Origin: Bacillota bacterium
GTDB lineage: Bacteria; Bacillota; Bacilli; Paenibacillales; Paenibacillaceae
DNA: 19,971 nucleotides
Direction: 5' to 3'
NCBI GenBank assembly: GCA_023386495.1
Contig: JAEWJS010000147.1
Span: 1 to 19,971, forward strand
Positions 1-6,756 of the stretch are shown piece by piece. Made by a program: the position numbers and the translations under genes. The first letter of the stretch is position 1; each line of letters begins with the position of its first letter. The notes beneath the pieces are model-generated. The model saw nothing but the letters and a program-made list of their open reading frames with translations, searched no databases and had not been told where the DNA came from.

Positions 1-147
1 GTTCTGAAGCGTAATGAATGGATTCAGGATGAGAATCGCGATGCCCAGCCCGCCGATGATGAGCAGCCAGCGAAGGGACTTCACCCGCTTCGGACCTCCC
101 GGCCCTCCGCCGACCATGGACTCGAGACTCTCCAGCCACTTCGCCAC
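1..147 (-). CDS. spoIIIAG: Stage III sporulation protein AG, N-terminal part (runs off the window)
   Basis: Only the first 49 codons are present; the gene continues past base 1. SpoIIIAG forms a large ring in the intermembrane space between mother cell and forespore, as part of the SpoIIIA-SpoIIQ channel. The visible part reads VAKWLESLESMVGGGPGGPKR, then a basic stretch and one hydrophobic segment at about residues 25-43, the expected membrane anchor. It is too short to be recognised by the ORF search. The GTG start at 147 is chosen because GGAGGT (156-161) and AGGAG (151-155) lie just upstream and the frame opens with the usual short cytoplasmic tail. It follows spoIIIAF by 29 bases, so it is co-transcribed. 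Identification rests on the N-terminal sequence plus its position as the seventh spoIIIA gene. Confidence 0.88.
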   Translation of the reverse strand, partial: MAKWLESLESMVGGGPGGPKRVKSLRWLLIIGGLGIAILILNPFITLQN

Positions 148-176
148 CTTCTCCTACCTCCCCTTCGTACTGTCCG

Positions 177-914
177 TCAGGACGATTCGGCCGCCGCTAG
201 CACGATGATGCGCTCAGGCTCCACCCCCCAGCCTTGATACAAGAGCGCCCGGACGGCCGCAGCCGTCTCAGGCGGCGCTTCCCGGCGGGCGGTCCGCGCC
301 GTTCCCTCCGCTCCGTGCTCGGCGATGCCGGCCACGGCCGGGTCGCGCAGTTCGATCGCGGTATCGACGCGTTCGATCGGCGAGATGGCCGCAATCGCTC
401 CAGGTTCATGAGCGCTTCGATCTGCGCCATCATCCCGCTGCGAGTCCGAGCCGGCAAGCGCGAATTGCACCGTTACCGTCTCGATCCTCGGTCCAGCCTG
501 CCCGACTGCGCCGCTCATGTCGACGATGACCTCCGCCTCCGGCATGCCGGGCTGACGGGACAACGCGGCTTCGATCTCCGCTGCAAGGCTGCGCGCGGTC
601 AAAGCGGCCGCCTGCTCGTTCCGGCTGGCGCGAAGCTCCTCGGCTCGGCGCTGAATCTCGTCCAGCCCCGGCATGGCGGGAGCAGCCTTCCTCGAAGCCG
701 CTTCCCAGCCGCGCATGCCGTTCTTCAGCAGCACCTCCGGGTCGTCCTGCAGCAGCTTCAGCACCGGACCAAGCATCGCGAGCAGGATGAGAAGCCCGAG
801 CACGAACCGCGTATAGCGATGGAACGACTTGCCCGGCATGAGCAGATCGACGACCGAGGCCAGCAGCACGACCGCCAATATCGACTTCAGCCAATCGCTC
901 AGCCATTCAAGCAA
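177..914 (-). CDS. spoIIIAF: Stage III sporulation protein AF
   Basis: SpoIIIAF is a mother-cell membrane component of the SpoIIIA-SpoIIQ complex needed for late forespore gene expression. The 245-residue protein opens with two hydrophobic segments (about residues 10-28 and 35-55, separated by MPGKSFHRYTRF), then a long soluble region rich in Ala, Glu and Arg. This is the family layout of two N-terminal helices plus an extracytoplasmic ring-building-like domain. It is somewhat longer than the roughly 200 residues of the B. subtilis protein. The start is TTG at 912-914, preceded at good distance by GGAGG; the overlapping ATG is out of frame. It sits 21 bases after spoIIIAE and 29 before spoIIIAG. 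The C-terminal half is poorly conserved and supports the call only by position. Confidence 0.93.
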   Translation of the reverse strand: MLEWLSDWLKSILAVVLLASVVDLLMPGKSFHRYTRFVLGLLILLAMLGPVLKLLQDDPEVLLKNGMRGWEAASRKAAPAMPGLDEIQRRAEELRASRNEQAAALTARSLAAEIEAALSRQPGMPEAEVIVDMSGAVGQAGPRIETVTVQFALAGSDSQRDDGADRSAHEPGAIAAISPIERVDTAIELRDPAVAGIAEHGAEGTARTARREAPPETAAAVRALLYQGWGVEPERIIVLAAAESS

Positions 915-935
915 TCGACATCCCCTCCGTTCAAG

Positions 936-2162
936 CTAGCGAACCATGATCGCCGCATTGCCCGCGGCCAGAATAATCGTGACGGCCAGGAAGAACATCA
1001 TGCCGACGACCGCCAGCGCCGCGAATACGTAGACCATCGTCTTGCCGATCGTCTCCAGGATCGATACGATCGGGCTGTCCCCGAGCGGCTGCATGACCGC
1101 GGCCGAGAGCCGGTAGATCAGCGCGAGCACGAGTATCTTGATCGCGGGAAAAGCGCATAAGAACAGCAGGATGGCGGCGCCGGCAATGCCGATCGCGTTC
1201 TTGACAAGCAGCGAGGCGCTCATGACCGTGTCGGCCGCATCCGAGAACATCCGTCCGACGACCGGCACGAAATTGCCCGTGACGAACTTCGCGGTCCTGA
1301 TCGTCACCCCGTCCGTTACGGAGCTGGTCGCGCCCTGTACCGAGATGACGCCCAGGAAAATCGTGAGCAGGACACCGAGCGTCCCGACGGCGATCGAGCG
1401 CAGCAGGTTCGCGAGCTGCGTGACCTTGAACTTATCCGACAACGAGCTGGCGATGTGCAGCACGGCGGAGAAGAACAGCAGCGGGAACACGACCGTGTAG
1501 ATCAGCGTGCCGACCGTATGGATCATGAACACGATCAGCGGATGCATCACGGTAACCGTCACCACGCTTCCCATGGACGCCAGAAGCGTCAGCAAGAGCG
1601 GCACCATCGCCATCATGAACTGAATCATCCCGCCGATCGCATCCTTCGCGTAGCCGATCGCCGTGCTGAAGCTGTTGACGGCCAGCACGAGCAGGACCAT
1701 ATAAGCTGCGGCATAGCCCACCTTGCTGACCGTGTTGCGCTCGAAGGCGCTCTGCATCGTCTCGAGGATCATGCAGAATACGGTGAGCAGCACGATCGTG
1801 ACGATCAGCTTACCGCTGTACAGCACCTCGTGCAGGACATAGCGGAGCAGGCCGGACATCACCGTGCGCAGGTCGAGTCCCTCGCCGCCCGGCACGATCA
1901 TCTCCATGAAGCTGGGCACTCGGCTGTCCGGGAAGAATCCGCTGTAGTCGGCCCGAAGCTGGCTCCAATACGCCTCCACCGTCTCCGTGTCGAGCGAGCG
2001 GATCTGCTCTTCGGTGAGCTGCGCCCCCTCTTCCGCTAAGCGGTCAGTTGCGCTCGTCCCTTCTGCCGGCGAAGCCGACGCGGCTCCTCCCGCGAAGAGT
2101 ACGGCCGACAGCAGCACCATCAGCCAGACGGCCAGATATGCCGTCCTCCTTGAATCCCGCAC
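936..2162 (-). CDS. spoIIIAE: Stage III sporulation protein AE
   Basis: SpoIIIAE is the polytopic membrane subunit of the spoIIIA complex, made in the mother cell and proposed to form part of the conduit into the forespore. The 408-residue protein has an N-terminal signal-like helix ending near AGGAASA (about residues 13-30), an acidic polar region up to about residue 105, then roughly seven hydrophobic segments to the C terminus. Length is close to the B. subtilis protein (about 400). The start is GTG at 2162, only 4 bases after the spoIIIAD stop, with a G-rich Shine-Dalgarno inside the spoIIIAD 3' end, so the two are probably translationally coupled. An ATG at residue 15 is possible but would remove half of the signal helix. 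Confidence 0.95.
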   Translation of the reverse strand: MRDSRRTAYLAVWLMVLLSAVLFAGGAASASPAEGTSATDRLAEEGAQLTEEQIRSLDTETVEAYWSQLRADYSGFFPDSRVPSFMEMIVPGGEGLDLRTVMSGLLRYVLHEVLYSGKLIVTIVLLTVFCMILETMQSAFERNTVSKVGYAAAYMVLLVLAVNSFSTAIGYAKDAIGGMIQFMMAMVPLLLTLLASMGSVVTVTVMHPLIVFMIHTVGTLIYTVVFPLLFFSAVLHIASSLSDKFKVTQLANLLRSIAVGTLGVLLTIFLGVISVQGATSSVTDGVTIRTAKFVTGNFVPVVGRMFSDAADTVMSASLLVKNAIGIAGAAILLFLCAFPAIKILVLALIYRLSAAVMQPLGDSPIVSILETIGKTMVYVFAALAVVGMMFFLAVTIILAAGNAAIMVR

Positions 2163-2166
2163 GGCG

Positions 2167-2562
2167 TCAGCCCCCTCCCGGCAGCAGGTTCAGCACGGTG
2201 TCGATGATGACGCCGATGATCGGGACAGCCATGACGAGGATCAACACCTTGCCGGCGAATTCGATCTTCGAAGCGATGCTCTCCTGCCCCGCGTCCCGCA
2301 CGATCTGCGCGCCGAACTCCGCGATGTAAGCTATGCCGATAATTTTGAGAATCGTCTCCAGGTAGATGCCTGGAATGCCCGAGCGGTCGGCCAGCGTCTC
2401 CAGCATCGCGATCACGGATTCGATCTTCCCGATCAGGAACAGAAAGACGTAGATGCCGGTGAATGCCGCGAGCAGGAAGGCAAACATCGGTTTCTGATCC
2501 CGAATGACGAGGATCAGCACGGTGGCAATCAGGCCGATGCCGACGATCTGGATGATTTCCAC
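2167..2562 (-). CDS. spoIIIAD: Stage III sporulation protein AD
   Basis: Small integral membrane subunit of the SpoIIIA complex in the mother-cell membrane. The 131 residues contain about four hydrophobic segments. The region KIIGIAYIAEFGAQIVRDAG (about residues 73-92), followed by SIASKIEFAGKVLILVMAVPI, is typical of the SpoIIIAC/AD family, of which this is the longer two-repeat form. The start is GTG at 2562 with AGGTGA seven bases upstream. It lies 29 bases after spoIIIAC and 4 bases before spoIIIAE. Length matches the B. subtilis protein (133). Confidence 0.95.
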   Translation of the reverse strand: MEIIQIVGIGLIATVLILVIRDQKPMFAFLLAAFTGIYVFLFLIGKIESVIAMLETLADRSGIPGIYLETILKIIGIAYIAEFGAQIVRDAGQESIASKIEFAGKVLILVMAVPIIGVIIDTVLNLLPGGG

Positions 2563-2591
2563 GCGCCGTTCACCTACTTGTCGTTCATTGA

Positions 2592-2795
2592 TTACTGGAA
2601 CAGGAAGATCGTCTTAATCTCTTGGAACAGATCGTTCAAGAGGCGCACGACCATGAACAACACCACCACGAATCCGATCAGCGTTACCCAGTGCGCCATA
2701 TCTTCCTTGCCCATCTGCTTCAGGACGGTATGAATCATCGCGATAATAATGCCGATGCCTGCAATTTGAAAAATGGCGCTTACGTCAATATTCAT
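2592..2795 (-). CDS. spoIIIAC: Stage III sporulation protein AC
   Basis: A 67-residue membrane protein with two hydrophobic helices (about 9-25 and 36-53), the usual size and shape of SpoIIIAC. It is a mother-cell membrane subunit of the SpoIIIA channel. The frame stays open upstream to 2864, but the extra 23 codons lie inside the end of spoIIIAB and do not look like the family. The ATG at 2795 gives the standard beginning MNIDVSAIFQIAGIG. It has GGGAGG about nine bases upstream, so it is the start used here. It is 14 bases after spoIIIAB and in the middle of the operon. Confidence 0.95.
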   Translation of the reverse strand: MNIDVSAIFQIAGIGIIIAMIHTVLKQMGKEDMAHWVTLIGFVVVLFMVVRLLNDLFQEIKTIFLFQ

Positions 2796-2809
2796 TATTC
2801 GGCCTCCCG

Positions 2810-3325
2810 CTACACCATGAGAATGACGACCAAGGCGGCTGCCAAAAATCCGATGCTCCTCCACATTTTGCCGAAGCGCACCTGCTCATCCCTAGCCGTC
2901 TGTTCCTCTGCCTGGATCTGAAGCGCCGCGAGCCGCAAGTGCTTGAGCTGGTCCTCCTTGTCGCTGATGCCGAGAACGCCCCCCAGCTGCAGCACCGCCG
3001 TTCGTTCTCCGCTCCGAAGCGCCGTCGCTGTCCAGCCCTTCGCGACCGCAGCCTCCCAGCTCTCCTGGAAGGACAGATCCGAACCGTCCAGACCGGCAGC
3101 CGCTGCGCGGAAAAGCTCGCCGACCGGCCCTGTCATCGTCCCGGCCGCTCTAGCCAAAGCTTCAGGAAGCGGCGTATGGCCGTAGCCGATCTCGGTCTCG
3201 AGCCGGTGCAGCGCTTGGACGAGCTCCCGCAGCTGCACGGTTCTGGCCGAATAACGGGATGCTTGCTGGAATCCGATCATCGTGCCCGCGAACAACACGA
3301 GCAGGATGCCGATCATATTCATCAT
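2810..3325 (-). CDS. spoIIIAB: Stage III sporulation protein AB
   Basis: SpoIIIAB is a bitopic or hairpin membrane protein of the SpoIIIA complex. Its cytoplasmic helical domain resembles type II secretion GspF and probably contacts the SpoIIIAA ATPase. The 171 residues show a hydrophobic helix at about 3-18, a largely helical soluble middle with LRELVQALHRLETEIGYGHTPLPEAL (about 31-56), and a C-terminal hydrophobic helix (about 155-170). Length equals that of B. subtilis. The start overlaps the end of spoIIIAA by 4 bases (ATGA overlap) and has GGAGG upstream inside spoIIIAA, so translation is coupled. A second ATG follows immediately and cannot be excluded. Confidence 0.95.
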   Translation of the reverse strand: MMNMIGILLVLFAGTMIGFQQASRYSARTVQLRELVQALHRLETEIGYGHTPLPEALARAAGTMTGPVGELFRAAAAGLDGSDLSFQESWEAAVAKGWTATALRSGERTAVLQLGGVLGISDKEDQLKHLRLAALQIQAEEQTARDEQVRFGKMWRSIGFLAAALVVILMV

Positions 3326-4329
3326 CCGTAGCCACCTCCGGAATCCGCAGTCGGCTCTCGCGCGGACGGCCGGCCCGGCCTGCCGCTTATCGCGATGACG
3401 CGTGATTGCGATCTGCCGCCAGGCAGCCTCCGAAGCTCTACGATGGCCTCGAATGCCCCTTCATCCAGCAGCCTTCGCAATACCGGACGGCCTATGGCCT
3501 CGTCCATGTCGTAGGCATGGGCAGTCGCGATGACGGCCACGCCCGCGTTCGCGGCTTCGCGGATGGCCTCCCCGTCTTCCGGGCGGCCGATCTCGTCCGC
3601 TACGAGCAGCTCCGGCGACATGGACCGCAGCAGCATCATCATGCCCTCGGCTTTGGGACAGGCATCCATCACGTCTGTGCGAGGACCGACGTCGAAGGTC
3701 GGCACCCCCTTGATGCATGCCGCGATCTCCGAACGCTCGTCCACGATGCCGACCTTGCGGGCCGGCCATCTGACCGCTGCCGGATGCCGCCACCGGCCAT
3801 AGCTGACCGCGCGGGACAGGTCGCGGATCATGGTCGTCTTGCCTTGCTGAGGAGGGGCTAGAATAAGCGCGGAGCGGATCGTCTGCTTCACCGGATCCAG
3901 CAGCTGCGGCAGCAGCTCATGCGATACGCCCGCAATGTCGCGAGCTACCCGGATATTGAACCCCCCAATGTCCCGCAATCCCCGTACCGCCCCCGCCTCG
4001 AGAACGGTACGACCGGCTAGTCCGATCCGATGGCCGCCTGCAACCGTGATGTAGCCTCGCTTCAATTCCTCCTCCATCGCGTACAAGGAGTGATTCGTGA
4101 TGCGCTCCAGCAGCTTGCGACAGAGGTCGGCTGTCGGCTTGTACGCTTCCTCGGCAGACGAATGGAGCCTTCCATCCGGTCCGGCGAAGCCGAAGCTTCC
4201 GTCGTGGGCAATCTCCAGCGGCCTGCCTTCCCGGATGCGGATCTCCTCCAGCTTGTCTAGGACATGCACGGGAAGCTTGCTTAGCAGCTGCTGCAGCTCG
4301 GCAGGAAGCAGTTGCAGTACGTGCGCCAT
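3322..4329 (-). CDS. spoIIIAA: Stage III sporulation protein AA, secretion-type ATPase
   Basis: SpoIIIAA is the cytoplasmic ATPase of the SpoIIIA complex and resembles type II/IV secretion ATPases. With the start used here the protein has 335 residues. It carries a Walker A motif APPQQGKTT (about 158-166), the signature GIVDERSEIA (about 194-203), the block VMDACPKAEGMMMLLRSMSP, and a Walker B ELLVADEIG (about 240-248). The start is ATG at 4329 because AGGAGG followed by more G residues lies upstream (4340-4345); an in-frame ATG at 4362 has no ribosome site and falls in the predicted promoter. The C-terminal tail beyond about residue 310 is rich in Arg, Gly, Pro and Ser and is longer than in B. 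subtilis (307 residues total). It is the first gene of the operon. Confidence 0.96.
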   Translation of the reverse strand: MAHVLQLLPAELQQLLSKLPVHVLDKLEEIRIREGRPLEIAHDGSFGFAGPDGRLHSSAEEAYKPTADLCRKLLERITNHSLYAMEEELKRGYITVAGGHRIGLAGRTVLEAGAVRGLRDIGGFNIRVARDIAGVSHELLPQLLDPVKQTIRSALILAPPQQGKTTMIRDLSRAVSYGRWRHPAAVRWPARKVGIVDERSEIAACIKGVPTFDVGPRTDVMDACPKAEGMMMLLRSMSPELLVADEIGRPEDGEAIREAANAGVAVIATAHAYDMDEAIGRPVLRRLLDEGAFEAIVELRRLPGGRSQSRVIAISGRPGRPSAREPTADSGGGYG

Positions 4330-4361
4330 GGCGCTCCCCCCTCCTAATGTTGCTTGTCTCA

Positions 4362-4391
4362 TCTATATGCACCCAACCCCCAACAATAGAC
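4362..4391 (-). promoter_or_regulatory. Predicted sigma-E promoter of the spoIIIA operon
   Basis: On the minus strand GTCTATT (4385-4391) is followed by a 15-base spacer and CATATAGA (4362-4369). This resembles the mother-cell sigma-E consensus (KMATATT, 14-15 bases, CATACAMT) at 5 of 7 and 5 of 8 positions. The expected transcript starts about 25 bases before the spoIIIAA start. spoIIIA is a known sigma-E operon in B. subtilis, which raises confidence; the exact site is an inference. Confidence 0.6.
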
Positions 4392-4395
4392 CAGT

Positions 4396-4547
4396 GGACC
4401 GCTTGTGATCGCGATGTTTGGCGTTGTAGCATATTCGGCTTCGAATCTTGAACGCTGGCGAAATTTCCGGTACTCACGTAGATCTGTCTACGCTCCGTTC
4501 CTCAATTTCTACCATCGTCCAACCTTCTTGGCGCTGACAACCGGTCC
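4396..4547. other. Structured intergenic element with nested inverted repeats (candidate ncRNA or dispersed repeat)
   Basis: This non-coding block lies between yqhV and the spoIIIA promoter. Seen directly: 11-base outer arms GGACCGCTTGT (4396-4406) and ACAACCGGTCC (4537-4547) pair with one mismatch. Inside lie GCGTT (4421-4425) with AACGC (4451-4455), enclosing ATTCG/CGAAT (4433-4437, 4442-4446). Next are GAAATT (4460-4465) with AATTTC (4504-4509), enclosing CGTAGA/TCTACG (4477-4482, 4487-4492). A small CCAA/TTGG hairpin lies at 4519-4531. GCGATG (4411-4416) can also pair with CATCGT (4513-4518) through one G-U pair if the plus strand is the RNA. The pairs are all compatible with one multi-branched fold. 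The coding strand is not settled, and no known family was recognised with certainty. Confidence 0.5.
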
Positions 4548-4570
4548 TTAAGAAGTTTCGAACCATTTCT

Positions 4571-4837
4571 CTACTTTTTTAGGATGCCGATTAGTAGACA
4601 GGTGACGCCGGCGAGTACCCAGACGAACTTGCCGAGCGACAATTTATCCGATATGCCGACCAGCCCGATTGTCGTCGTGGCGATCAGGATCAGCGGTCCG
4701 ACGAGCGCGAGCGACGAATTGACGACGAGCGCCTTATCGACCTGATTCAATCGCAGCATGAGCAATGCCGCGAATATCTCGATGCTTCCGGACAACAGCC
4801 GAAGCGTGCCCATCGCAAGCACAACTTTGTTGATCAT
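4571..4837 (-). CDS. yqhV: YqhV-like small membrane protein (DUF2619)
   Basis: An 88-residue protein with three hydrophobic segments (about 5-30, 38-60 and 68-86) and almost no soluble part. It matches the YqhV/DUF2619 family in length, opening sequence (MINKVVLAMGTLRLLSGSIEI) and location: in B. subtilis yqhV sits immediately upstream of spoIIIAA. Function is unknown. The ATG at 4837 has AGGAGAGGAG upstream. It is separated from spoIIIAA by 241 bases that hold the structured element and the spoIIIA promoter. It is divergent from comA. No clear intrinsic terminator follows it on its own strand. Confidence 0.88.
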   Translation of the reverse strand: MINKVVLAMGTLRLLSGSIEIFAALLMLRLNQVDKALVVNSSLALVGPLILIATTTIGLVGISDKLSLGKFVWVLAGVTCLLIGILKK

Positions 4838-4981
4838 GGCGGATCTCCTCTCCTAAGCTTGATGATACAGCCTATGCAAGCTTGTCTTCCCGCATGCCGG
4901 ACACCTGCCCTGCCCATTCTGCATATATTGCTTGCAGGGTTGGTATGTTCAACCGAAATCAGGAAGAAGGAGATACCGAAC

Positions 4982-5848
4982 ATGGAGGTAACCCCACGCG
5001 GGGATTGGCATCCTCGGTTATGCGACCCAAGCGGCGGCAGGCATGCCGACAGAGTCCAAGCCGGCATCCGTTCGGCCGCTGACCGGGTACGGCACGGCGG
5101 CATGACCATGGTGCTCGACAAAGGGCTCGGCTGGCATGCATACACAGACTTAATCGATACTTCTGGCGCTTACATCGACTTCATCAAGCTTGGCTTCGGG
5201 ACGGCCCCTCTGTATCCCAACGAGCTGCTGCTGCGCAAGATCCGCTATGCGAGGCAGAACGGCATCGTCATCATGCCGGGCGGCACAATGCTCGAGACCG
5301 CCGTCCATCTTGGTCTAACCGATTCATTCTTCGAGACGGTCACGAGACTTGGCTTCGACGGCATGGAAGTGTCGGACGGCACGATCGAGCTCGACCGCAG
5401 CTCGCGGACCTCGCTCATTCGCGAGGGCGCCCGTCGAGGGCTGCGAGTATGTTCCGAATACGGGAAGAAGGAGAGCGGCTCCGAGATCGACCCCTATGAT
5501 CTAGCGGTAACCGCCGAGCTGGATTGGGAGGCAGGCTCCGAGTTGATCACGATCGAAGCCCGTGAATCCGGGTTGAATGTCGGCATGTTCGACGCGAGCG
5601 GCAGCTGCAAGGAAGACACGTTCGAGACGATTCTCCGGCTCCTGCCGGACACGAATCGGATTCTGTGGGAAGCGCCGCTTAAGGCGCAGCAGGTATACCT
5701 CATTCAGGCGATCGGTCCGGAGGTGCATCTGGGCAACATTCCTCCGCATGACGTCATCGCCCTCGAAGCGATGCGCCGCGGCCTGCGGAACGATACGTTC
5801 CCGCACCGGCATAAGCAGCAGCATGAAGAGGGTTATTACATGATCTGA
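4982..5848 (+). CDS. comA: Phosphosulfolactate synthase (ComA family, YitD-like)
   Basis: ComA joins sulfite to phosphoenolpyruvate to give (2R)-phospho-3-sulfolactate, the first step of sulfolactate and, in archaea, coenzyme M synthesis. In B. subtilis the product sulfolactate accumulates in spores. The 288-residue protein has the TIM-barrel family motifs MVLDKGLG (about 43-50), IKLGFGT (68-74), MPGGT (98-102), GMEVSDGTI (127-135) and a late LGNIPPHDVI. The frame is open upstream to 4859, but the ATG at 4982 has AAGGAG nine bases before it and gives a normal family N terminus (WHPRLCDPSGGR). It is followed by comB after 35 bases, forming a two-gene operon. Coenzyme M production is not expected, because no later pathway genes are present. 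The symbol must not be confused with the competence regulator of the same name. Confidence 0.93.
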   Translation: MEVTPRGDWHPRLCDPSGGRHADRVQAGIRSAADRVRHGGMTMVLDKGLGWHAYTDLIDTSGAYIDFIKLGFGTAPLYPNELLLRKIRYARQNGIVIMPGGTMLETAVHLGLTDSFFETVTRLGFDGMEVSDGTIELDRSSRTSLIREGARRGLRVCSEYGKKESGSEIDPYDLAVTAELDWEAGSELITIEARESGLNVGMFDASGSCKEDTFETILRLLPDTNRILWEAPLKAQQVYLIQAIGPEVHLGNIPPHDVIALEAMRRGLRNDTFPHRHKQQHEEGYYMI

Positions 5849-5883
5849 GCGGCAGCTCGGGTCAGAAGAAGTGAGGGTCTATC

Positions 5884-6594
5884 ATGAAAGTGCAAGTCAT
5901 ACCGAATGCGGGCGAAGCGCGAGCCGATCAATTCGTTCACAAGACGACGGTCGTGATCGACGTGCTGCGCGCGACCAGCACGATCGTCGCCGCTCTCTCG
6001 GAGGGGGCTTCCGGCATACTTCCCGTGGAGACGGTCATGGAGGCCAAGACGCTGCATCGGCAGGGAGACCTGCTCGGCGGCGAGCGATTCTGCCGGAATA
6101 TCGCCGGCTTCGACTTCGGCAATTCGCCTCTCGAATACACGCAGGAACGCGTATCGGGTCGCAGAATCATCCTAACGACGACGAACGGCACGAGAGCCGT
6201 GCAGAAGGCAGGCCGCAGCGACCACGTCCTCGCCGGCTCCCTGCTCAATGCGGATAGCTGCGCAAGCACGGCCATCTCGCTCCGCAGAGACATCGTGCTG
6301 TTCTGCGCCGGGACGCATGACGTATTCGCGCTGGAGGACGGTCTGTGCGCCGGCCTGCTGCTGGACCGTCTGCAGCGCCATGCAGGCAGCGCCCTCGATA
6401 TCGACGATCTCGGGTTCGCGATGCTGGGCTTCTATCGCCAGCATGCCGCCGATATAGCGGATATTATGCAGATGAGCGCATCCGGCAAACGGCTTGCGAA
6501 GCTCGGCTTCGGTAAGGATGTTGCATTCTGCTCGCAGATCGACCGCACGGCCGCCGTTCCGCGGCTGACAGGCGATACGATGACGCTAACCTAG
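5884..6594 (+). CDS. comB: 2-phosphosulfolactate phosphatase (ComB family, YitC-like)
   Basis: ComB is a magnesium-dependent phosphatase that removes phosphate from phosphosulfolactate to release sulfolactate, directly after ComA. The 236-residue protein shows family motifs VIDVLRATST (about 24-33), the stretch GGERFCRNIAGFDFGNSP (65-82), TTTNGTRA (98-105), then GSLLNA and a C-terminal CAGT...EDGLCAG region. Length matches the family (about 230-240). The ATG at 5884 has GAGGG six bases upstream. It is co-directional with comA, so the pair forms a complete two-step route from phosphoenolpyruvate and sulfite to sulfolactate. Expression during sporulation is inferred from the B. subtilis homologues. 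No clear intrinsic terminator follows the stop codon. Confidence 0.94.
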   Translation: MKVQVIPNAGEARADQFVHKTTVVIDVLRATSTIVAALSEGASGILPVETVMEAKTLHRQGDLLGGERFCRNIAGFDFGNSPLEYTQERVSGRRIILTTTNGTRAVQKAGRSDHVLAGSLLNADSCASTAISLRRDIVLFCAGTHDVFALEDGLCAGLLLDRLQRHAGSALDIDDLGFAMLGFYRQHAADIADIMQMSASGKRLAKLGFGKDVAFCSQIDRTAAVPRLTGDTMTLT

Positions 6595-6627
6595 CCGACA
6601 GCGGCGGCTCGATTGTCGACTTGTCCG

Positions 6628-6637
6628 CCGGACAGGT
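6628..6637 (+). promoter_or_regulatory. SpoIIID-like site, upstream copy
   Basis: CCGGACAGGT matches the SpoIIID consensus WWRRACARNY at 8 of 10 positions (the two W positions are C). It ends at the first base pair of the sigma-E -35 element before ytwI and forms the left arm of a 9-base perfect inverted repeat (GGACAGGTC, 6630-6638). Confidence 0.35.
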
Positions 6638-6666
6638 CATATTCTCCATCAGTCCCGTCATACAAT
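6636..6666 (+). promoter_or_regulatory. Consensus sigma-E promoter upstream of ytwI
   Basis: GTCATATT (6636-6643), a 15-base spacer and CATACAAT (6659-6666) reproduce the sigma-E consensus in full at both boxes. Transcription would start near 6673, about 84 bases before the ytwI start codon. The match is direct; use by mother-cell polymerase is an inference. Confidence 0.8.
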
Positions 6667-6674
6667 GAAGAGAG

Positions 6675-6684
6675 ACCTGTCCTT
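6675..6684 (-). promoter_or_regulatory. SpoIIID-like site, downstream copy
   Basis: On the minus strand AAGGACAGGT matches the SpoIIID consensus WWRRACARNY at all ten positions. It lies at about +2 to +11 of the predicted sigma-E transcript, a position where binding would block initiation. It contains most of the right arm (GACCTGTCC, 6674-6682) of the inverted repeat that brackets the promoter. Confidence 0.5.
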
Positions 6685-6756
6685 CCTCCTCATTCGCTTC
6701 CCCCGAGCGACCGGAAGAACGGGCGGGTTCATCCTACGTAGTACGGGAGAGTCGCC

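Noticed and set aside
234..1160. 308-codon open frame on the plus strand opposite spoIIIAF and spoIIIAE
   Set aside because: Arg/His/Gln/Asp-rich composition typical of GC-rich antisense shadow, no ribosome site, no family resemblance, and it overlaps two well-supported genes.
1455..2733. Overlapping plus-strand open frames opposite spoIIIAE, AD and AC
   Set aside because: His/Asp/Gln-rich shadow of the transmembrane-coding minus strand; no domain and no plausible start.
4856..4882. Two AAGCTT copies about 20 bases apart upstream of yqhV
   Set aside because: Six-base palindromes are common by chance; no promoter alignment or longer dyad supports a function.
4859..4981. 41-codon N-terminal extension of comA
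   Set aside because: No ribosome site at the upstream ATG, Cys-rich non-family sequence, and a strong site exists for the ATG at 4982.
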